Positions 58,887-64,000 of a stretch of 64,000 nt of DNA are shown here, piece after piece; the first letter of the stretch is position 1, and each line of letters starts with the position of its first letter. The stretch spans positions 1-64,000 of the forward strand of contig JAFXSM010000030.1 in the NCBI GenBank assembly GCA_017525605.1, written 5' to 3'. The position numbers and the translations under genes were made by a program. The notes beneath the pieces are model-generated. The model was not told the origin of the DNA. It saw nothing but the letters and a program-made list of their open reading frames with translations, and did no database searches. The DNA is from Treponema sp. (GTDB taxonomy: Bacteria; Spirochaetota; Spirochaetia; Treponematales; Treponemataceae).

Positions 58887-60068
58887 TCAGTCTTCGGAAA
58901 ACGACTTGCGGTATAGTTTCAGGATATCTTCGCGTTTGGTTTCTCTTGGATTGACATTGATGTTTCCGCTTTTCATTGCGTCGTTCGCCATTTTCTGGAT
59001 TACATTCTCAAATGCGTTTTTTTCGACTCCGGCTTTTTCTAGGTTGTTCGGTATTTCAAGTTCCGCGTTGAGAGATGAAAGTTCCGCGGAAAGCATATTC
59101 GGAAGGAATTCCGCTTTGGAAACCGGATTTTTGCAGACGCACCGGTAAATCTGATAGAACTTTTCGAGCATGTCTGGTTCTTTTGTTGAAGCTGAATTGA
59201 ATTCGACCACTTTCGGAAGAAGAATCGCGTTGGCGACTCCGTGCGGAATATCGAAAAACGCGCTCACAGGATGGCTCATCGCGTGAACGTCTCCGAGCCG
59301 TGCGTGGCTGAATGCAATCCCTGCGAAGAGCGAGCCGAGCATCATCTTTCTCGCGGCAATGCTGTTTTCCCTGTCCTTCACATAATCCCTGACTGATTGC
59401 CCGATCAACTCCAACGCCCTCAAAGAGAACATTTCGGAAAAAGGGCTTGATGCTTTTGAGATATATGACTCCAGCGCGTGAATCATCGCGTCGATTCCGC
59501 AGGCGGCCGCCGTTCCTTTCGGCACTGTCGAAATCAGCTCGGAATCGAGAATCGCATATTCAGGAAGAAGATAGTTTGAGGCGACTGTCAGTTTGTAATT
59601 CCTTGAGTGGTCTGTGATGACGGAGAATGCTGTCACTTCGCTTCCTGTTCCTGCCGTTGTTGGAATCGCAATTGTCGGAATGACAGGACCCGGAACTTTT
59701 CCGCCGCCTTCGTATTCCGTGATTTTCCCGCCGTAAGTCGCAATGACGGCAACGGCTTTTGCCACGTCGAGAGGGGAGCCTCCGCCGAACGCCACGATGA
59801 AATCCGCGTTGCTCTCTGAATAAAGGGCGGTCGCGGCCTCCACTGTCTCGACGGACGGATTTGCTTCCGTGCGGCAGAAACTCACACTTTCAATTCCGGC
59901 AGTTTCCAGTGCGTCGGAGCATTTTTCTACAAGCCCGATTTTTTCAAGATGCGGTCCTGAGATTATCAGTGCCTTCGACTTTTTCAGCTTTGTGGCAATC
60001 TCCGGCAGTTTTGAAAGGGAACCTGCTCCGAAAACGACATTCTGCGGAATTGAAAATGTGAAGTCCAT
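58887..60068 (-). CDS. Iron-containing alcohol dehydrogenase
   Basis: This 393-residue NAD(P)-dependent enzyme is of family III (Fe-ADH/AdhB-type). Start: the ATG at 60068 with AAGGAG upstream. Motifs: the nucleotide-binding GGGSPLDVAKAVAV near 93, PTTAGTGSEVTAFSV near 139, and a metal-binding region DAMIHALESYIS with His, then FSHARLGDVHAMSHPVSAFFDIPHG with three His ligands. It reduces aldehydes to alcohols in fermentation or oxidises alcohols; the substrate is not predicted. It lies 49 bp downstream of the ArgD-like gene on the same strand, possibly one transcript. Confidence 0.92.
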   Translation of the reverse strand: MDFTFSIPQNVVFGAGSLSKLPEIATKLKKSKALIISGPHLEKIGLVEKCSDALETAGIESVSFCRTEANPSVETVEAATALYSESNADFIVAFGGGSPLDVAKAVAVIATYGGKITEYEGGGKVPGPVIPTIAIPTTAGTGSEVTAFSVITDHSRNYKLTVASNYLLPEYAILDSELISTVPKGTAAACGIDAMIHALESYISKASSPFSEMFSLRALELIGQSVRDYVKDRENSIAARKMMLGSLFAGIAFSHARLGDVHAMSHPVSAFFDIPHGVANAILLPKVVEFNSASTKEPDMLEKFYQIYRCVCKNPVSKAEFLPNMLSAELSSLNAELEIPNNLEKAGVEKNAFENVIQKMANDAMKSGNINVNPRETKREDILKLYRKSFSED

Positions 60069-60117
60069 GTTTTTCTCCTTTTTTCTGTTTATGAAAGAAA
60101 AGATTTGATGAATGATT

Positions 60118-61323
60118 TTACGAAACGACCGATTTGATGATTTCAAATGCCTTGTCGCAGTCCGCTTCCGTGATGATGAGCGGAGGAATCATTCTGATTG
60201 TGTGCGCTCCGATTGCGGTGATGAGAAGGTGCTTTTCAAGGCACGTGTGCTTTACGTCAACGCCGCTGATTGTGTCGTCGAACTCAACTCCCACAAGAAG
60301 CCCCTGATGTCGGACTTCTTTTACATGCGGGAGCGTCACGAGCTTTGCGGAGAAGTAGTCGCCCATCTTTTTTGCGTTGCCTGCCAAATCCCTGTCCAAA
60401 AGCTCGTTGACTTCCGCGAGGGCAGCGGCGCAGCTCACTGGATGTCCGCCGAATGTGCTTCCGTGGCTTCCCGTCGTGAACACTTTTGCGACATCAGCGC
60501 GTGCGCAGATTGCGCCAATCGGCATTCCGCCGCCAAGTGCTTTCGCCATCGACACGATATCGGGCTTGATTCCGTAGTTCATGAAGCTCATAACAGCACC
60601 CGTCCTGCACCAGCCGGTCTGGACTTCATCAATCAGAAGGAGCATTCCTTTTTCGTCGCAGAATTTGCGGAGTCCCTGCATGAATCCCATTGTGGCAGGA
60701 TGAACTCCGCCTTCGCCCTGAACAGGCTCTACCATGATTGCGATTGTGTTCTCGGTGCATGCGTTTTTGAATGCCTCAAGGTCGTTGTACGGAGCGTAAG
60801 AAAATCCGTATGTCATCGGACCGAATCCCACCTGGCAACCGTTTCCCGGCTGACCTGTCGCGCTCATCGCTCCGAATGTTCGTCCGTGAAAGCCCATTTT
60901 CGCCGTGACGATGTGGTATTTGTTCGGGCCGTATTTTTCGATTCCGTATTTTCGCGCCATCTTGATCATGGCTTCGTTCGCTTCCGTTCCCGAGTTCTGA
61001 TAGAAGATTTTGTCCATTCCGATTGTCGTGCAGACTTTTTCCGCGAGAAGTGCCTGCGGAATTGTGTAAGGGTAGTTGAACGTGTGCATGATGTCCTGCA
61101 CCTGGTCTATTACGGCATCCACGACTTTCTTGTTGCAGTTGCCCGCGCTGTTCACCGCGATTCCTGCATAGAAATCAAGGTACGCTTCTCCTTTCTCGTC
61201 GTACACATACTGGTCTTTTGCCGTCTCCGCAAGAAAATCGAAGCGTTCGTAAGTTTCAATCATGTATTTTGAAACCTTGTCCTTGATGTCCTGAGCTGTC
61301 AATCCTGTGTCTTTGAGTTTCAT
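60118..61323 (-). CDS. Acetylornithine/ornithine-type aminotransferase (class III)
   Basis: This 401-residue PLP enzyme has a phosphate-cup and active-site pattern of class III aminotransferases: YQNSGTEANEAMIKMARK, FHGRTFGAMSATGQ, VEPVQGEGGVHPA, LIDEVQTGWCRTG, and the PLP Lys261 in SMAKALGGGMPIG. It is most like ArgD (acetylornithine aminotransferase), but ornithine-, GABA- or lysine-aminotransferases share these motifs. No other arginine gene is nearby. The order on the minus strand is kinase-like gene, this gene, alcohol dehydrogenase, so a joint catabolic role is possible. The start at 61323 follows GGAG. Confidence 0.85.
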   Translation of the reverse strand: MKLKDTGLTAQDIKDKVSKYMIETYERFDFLAETAKDQYVYDEKGEAYLDFYAGIAVNSAGNCNKKVVDAVIDQVQDIMHTFNYPYTIPQALLAEKVCTTIGMDKIFYQNSGTEANEAMIKMARKYGIEKYGPNKYHIVTAKMGFHGRTFGAMSATGQPGNGCQVGFGPMTYGFSYAPYNDLEAFKNACTENTIAIMVEPVQGEGGVHPATMGFMQGLRKFCDEKGMLLLIDEVQTGWCRTGAVMSFMNYGIKPDIVSMAKALGGGMPIGAICARADVAKVFTTGSHGSTFGGHPVSCAAALAEVNELLDRDLAGNAKKMGDYFSAKLVTLPHVKEVRHQGLLVGVEFDDTISGVDVKHTCLEKHLLITAIGAHTIRMIPPLIITEADCDKAFEIIKSVVS

Positions 61324-61374
61324 ATTTTTTTCTCCTTATTGTTTGATTATTTGTTGTCAGCTGATTTGTGTTTT

Positions 61375-62025
61375 TCAGATTAAGCCTTTCAGTTCAAGCA
61401 GATGCTTCACCATATCGACGCAGCCTTCGATTCCGACTTTCTCGCTGTTGAGCGTGATGTCGTAGTTCACCGGGTTCGTCCAGTAATTTCCGCCCGTGTA
61501 GTATTCGTAATAGTCGGCGCGGAATTTGTCTGTCTGTGTGATTGTCGCCGCCGCGACTTCCTCTGTCACGCCCATCTTTTCCATGGTGCGCTTCAGGCAG
61601 AATGCCCTCGGTGCCTCGATGTACACGCTCACGACCCTCGGATTCCCGCGTAGGACGTAATCCGCGCATTTTCCGACGATTACGCAGCTTTCGGTTTCCG
61701 CGAGGTTTTCGATAATCTTGCTCTGGTATTCGAAGAGCTTGTCGTCGCTCACGAATTTCTCGTTCCGTGCGATGTAGCTTTTCGCTTTCGGAAGCCCGCG
61801 CAAAAAACTTGCGAATCCGCCTTTGTTCCTGATTTTCTCATCGACTTCGCGGAAAATTTCCTCGTCAAGGCCGCTCATCTGGCTTGCGAGTGTGAGGATT
61901 CTGTTCTCGTAACAGTGGATTCCAAGCTCCTTCGCAAGCTTCGATGCGATTTCCTTTCCGCCAGTTCCGAATCCGCGTGCGAATGTCACGACAAAATGTT
62001 CCTGTTCATTTCCTGTTTCTGCCAT
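61375..62025 (-). CDS. Cytidylate kinase-like family protein
   Basis: This 216-residue protein of the cytidylate-kinase-like family (PF13189 type) has a P-loop-like GFGTGGKEIASKLA near residue 18. Other family signs are CYENRILTLASQMSGLDEE, a CVIVGKCADYVL segment (core strand and turn), and RDxxx-like KFRADYYEYYTGGNYW. Family members look like CMP kinases but are often separate from Cmk and of unclear activity. The ATG follows GGGGTG. It is upstream of the aminotransferase by 51 bp and downstream of the frameshifted ABC ATPase gene, all on the minus strand. Confidence 0.8.
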   Translation of the reverse strand: MAETGNEQEHFVVTFARGFGTGGKEIASKLAKELGIHCYENRILTLASQMSGLDEEIFREVDEKIRNKGGFASFLRGLPKAKSYIARNEKFVSDDKLFEYQSKIIENLAETESCVIVGKCADYVLRGNPRVVSVYIEAPRAFCLKRTMEKMGVTEEVAAATITQTDKFRADYYEYYTGGNYWTNPVNYDITLNSEKVGIEGCVDMVKHLLELKGLI

Positions 62026-62040
62026 TTTTCACCCCTTTTT

Positions 62041-62780
62041 TTAGCCTTCAAGATACCGCTTGAGGAATTCCCTCGACCTCGGATTCGACGGGTTCGAGAA
62101 GAACTTTGCCGGAGGCGCGTCTTCCGCGACATATCCCTGATCCATGAAGATTGTCCGCGTGCTTACGTCGCGTGCAAACCCATTTCGTGAGTCACAATCA
62201 CCATCGTAAGTCCCGTCTTCGCAAGCTCCTTCATCGTGCTCAGAACTTCGCCCACCATTTCCGGGTCAAGCGCGGATGTCGGCTCGTCAAAAAGAAGGAC
62301 TTCTGGATTCATGCACAAACTTCTTGCGATTGCGACGCGCTGCTTCTGACCACCGCTCAGCTGCGCAGGCTTTGCGTTTATGTAAGGAGCCATTCCGACT
62401 TCCTTTAGGTGCTTGATTGCGCGCTGGAACGATTCTTCCTTTGAAAGATGAAGCACTTTTCTCGTGCAGAGCATACAGTTCTCAAGGACAGTGTAGTTGT
62501 TGAAAAGATTGAACGACTGGAAGCACATTCCCACTTTTGAGCGGAATGTGTTTATGTCTTTCTGAACGTCGCGGACTTCCTTTCCGTGGAACAGGACTTT
62601 GCCTGATGTCTGCCGCTCAAGCTTGTTGATGCAACGGAGCAATGTCGATTTTCCGCTTCCCGACGAGCCGAGAATGCAGATGATTTCCCCTTTCTCGATG
62701 TCTATGTCGATTTTCCGAAGAACCTCATGCTTCCCGAACGATTTACTCAAATCCTTGATTTCGATGATTTTCTCCGCCAT
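62041..62780 (-). pseudogene. Amino-acid ABC transporter ATPase gene, frameshifted near the C-terminus
   Basis: This is the ATPase of the second amino-acid importer. The core is intact: Walker [10 protein letters not shown] (38-46), LSGGQ (141-145), Walker [12 protein letters not shown] (164-174) and H-loop His198 in VTHEM. After residue 201 the reading frame stops (codon at 62165-62163), but one frame over the protein continues as [20 protein letters not shown] and ends in REFLKRYLEG, with stop at 62043-62041. A single base is missing in the GGGTTT run (62176-62181). Restored length would be about 246 residues. The product, if made, lacks about 45 C-terminal residues. It may be a real mutation or a sequence error. 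Confidence 0.85.
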
Positions 62781-62825
62781 TTTTCCTCCTCCTGATTAGT
62801 CTTCGCTATTCTTCGTTGGTCATCA

Positions 62826-63587
62826 TCAGTCATCATCGTTGAGGTATTCGACTGCGAGGACGTAATCGGCCTTGTCCGCCATTTTCTTTTCCATGAAGTT
62901 GAATAGCTTGTTGAAGATGAAGCACAGGACGAAATAGATTGCCGCGATTACAAGGTACGACTCGAAGTATTTGTAGTAGTTTCCGCCCACAGTCTTTGCC
63001 GCCATGAAAAGCTCTTTTACGGCGATGACATTCAGAACGGAAGTCATTTTCAGGTTCGTAAGGAACATGTTTGCCATTTCGGGGATGATGTTCTTGAACG
63101 CCTGCGGAAGAACGACATAAATCATCGTCTTTATCGGGCTCATTCCCATCGCCCATGCGCCTTCCCTCTGACCTTTGTCGATTGAGCCGATTCCGCCGCG
63201 GACTGTCTCCGCCATGTACGCGCCCGTGTTCAGAACCGTTACGAGGATTCCTGCGAACACCGCCGTCATGTGCGCGCCCACGCTCGTCTGCCGCAAGCCG
63301 TAATAGATAATCATCGCCTGGACAATCATCGGGGTGTCGCGGAAGATTTCGACGTAGACTGTCGTGATGCCTTTCATGCAGCGCATGAATGTTTTTTTCA
63401 CCGGATTGTCGTGCTGGCTGATTTCGGAATCCTGAACTACGCCAATCAGGAATCCGAGGACGAATCCCAGAATCGTGCCGACAACGGCAATGTAGAGCGT
63501 AATCAATGTTCCTTCTATGAACATATCCGAGTATTTCTGAGCCAGAAAGAATACCCAGCCGAATGTGTTTGTAGGGCTTGTTTCCAT
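62826..63587 (-). CDS. Amino-acid ABC transporter permease (GlnP/HisM family)
   Basis: This 253-residue membrane permease has about five helices and the EAA loop EGAWAMGMSPIKTMIYVVLPQA for the ATPase. Signature parts such as IFRDTPMIVQAMIIYYGLRQ match the His/Gln permease family. It lies between the binding-protein gene and the damaged ATPase gene. The charged C-terminal tail (DKADYVLAVEYLNDDD) is longer than usual. It would need an ATPase; the homologous intact one at 167-931 could serve (inference). Confidence 0.88.
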   Translation of the reverse strand: METSPTNTFGWVFFLAQKYSDMFIEGTLITLYIAVVGTILGFVLGFLIGVVQDSEISQHDNPVKKTFMRCMKGITTVYVEIFRDTPMIVQAMIIYYGLRQTSVGAHMTAVFAGILVTVLNTGAYMAETVRGGIGSIDKGQREGAWAMGMSPIKTMIYVVLPQAFKNIIPEMANMFLTNLKMTSVLNVIAVKELFMAAKTVGGNYYKYFESYLVIAAIYFVLCFIFNKLFNFMEKKMADKADYVLAVEYLNDDD

Positions 63588-63666
63588 TTTTTCTCCGAAA
63601 ACAGGCAGGAATCATTTTTTCGATTGTCGTTTGATTTTTTTTCTGGATGATTCCTGCCGAAACTTT

Positions 63667-63999
63667 TTAGTTTGCCGCAGGCTGCTGCGTGATTGATTTT
63701 TCCATCAGAGCGTCCATCTTTGCCTTGTCGTTCCAGCCAAGCTCGTCCATCGCCTTCTGGAGCTTGTCGCGGAGTTTCGTGTCGTCCTTGCGTGTCGCGA
63801 TGCAGACATTCACCATAGGTCCGTCGCCAACGAAGCCGTCAGCCTTGTCGAGCTGGATGATTTTCAAGCCCTTGTTCGTCATAAGCGCGCTCTGCGCAGT
63901 CGGAAGGTCAACGATTGCAACGTCGGCAACATTGTTCGACACCGCCATGAAGCATTCGGAAGTCGTCTCGAAGTTTCCCGATTTTATGCCGCCAGGAAT
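63667..63999 (-). CDS. Amino-acid ABC transporter substrate-binding protein (partial)
   Basis: This is the C-terminal 110 residues of a family 3 solute-binding protein, cut off at the right window edge. The visible part has TTSECFMAVSNNVADVAIVD (the hinge and ligand-lobe pattern NVADVAIVDLPTAQ) and a terminal helix with LRDKLQKAMDELG. It binds a polar amino acid in the periplasm and feeds the permease 79 bp downstream. No signal peptide can be judged because the N-terminus lies outside. Confidence 0.85.
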   Translation of the reverse strand: MPGGIKSGNFETTSECFMAVSNNVADVAIVDLPTAQSALMTNKGLKIIQLDKADGFVGDGPMVNVCIATRKDDTKLRDKLQKAMDELGWNDKAKMDALMEKSITQQPAAN

Positions 64000-64000
64000 C

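Noticed and set aside
1..64000. CRISPR array
   Set aside because: No regularly spaced direct repeats of 23-40 bp with unique spacers, and no cas gene.

Overview
The window looks like chromosome of a Treponema-like spirochaete, probably a carbohydrate-degrading gut, rumen or oral species. This rests on gene content: Cache-type chemoreceptors, a FliM/FliN-like protein, a transmembrane HD-GYP protein, BspA-type leucine-rich repeats, DUF6273-type and TRL-type secreted proteins, a stand-alone AICAR transformylase, a GatCAB operon, and many Sec or lipoprotein signals. No rRNA or ordinary tRNA gene is present. The species is an inference.

Layout. 0-2.3 kb: the end of an IS3-type element, then an amino-acid ABC operon without a binding protein. 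2.4-12.1 kb: a phosphatase and a glucan-use region (GH5 endoglucanase, a 1116-residue sugar-acting protein, an AraC regulator, a sugar ABC importer). 12.1-14.6 kb: DUF523 and an HD-GYP protein. 14.6-31.5 kb: a run of exported proteins, mostly on the minus strand. They include three paralogues sharing a thioredoxin-like domain without cysteines, two transglutaminase-like proteins and several lipoproteins, and one chemoreceptor sits among them. 31.7-33.2 kb: an HHMPA nuclease-like gene with a possible immunity partner, and an AT-rich orphan. 33.2-41.0 kb: AICAR transformylase, two kinds of structured repeat, a small secreted protein, a PL1 pectate lyase, a FliM-like protein and a second chemoreceptor. 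41.0-45.1 kb: NhaC antiporter, fused DAHP synthase-prephenate dehydratase, and acetolactate synthase small subunit. 45.2-49.0 kb: gatC, a PH-domain gene, gatA, gatB. 49.1-55.5 kb: accessory genes (DUF262, a decayed PIN toxin with its antitoxin, DUF1281, SWIM, Rpn nuclease, AAA/DUF4143 ATPase), several followed by related hairpins. 55.5-57.3 kb: a DUF2828 (Ro60-like) gene whose leader holds two tRNA-like RNAs. 57.4-64.0 kb: a secreted protein, a 43-residue ORF, an iron alcohol dehydrogenase, an ArgD-like aminotransferase, a cytidylate-kinase-like protein, and a second amino-acid ABC operon whose ATPase is frameshifted.

The most interesting locus is 57.06-57.29 kb. The upstream RNA carries a T-arm, an 8-bp acceptor-like helix closed by a UUUU loop, and then a D-arm. 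This is the permuted order reported for bacterial Y RNAs (YrlA), which work with Ro60 proteins. A second element, with a T-loop motif and an acceptor-like helix in normal tRNA order, lies between it and the DUF2828 gene. Next in interest are the 120-bp cloverleaf-like repeats at 34.65 and 35.24 kb, which show a compensatory base-pair change, and the related hairpins between the accessory genes at 49-53 kb. Several genes also carry a -10 box 6-8 nt before the start codon with no Shine-Dalgarno sequence, which suggests leaderless mRNAs.
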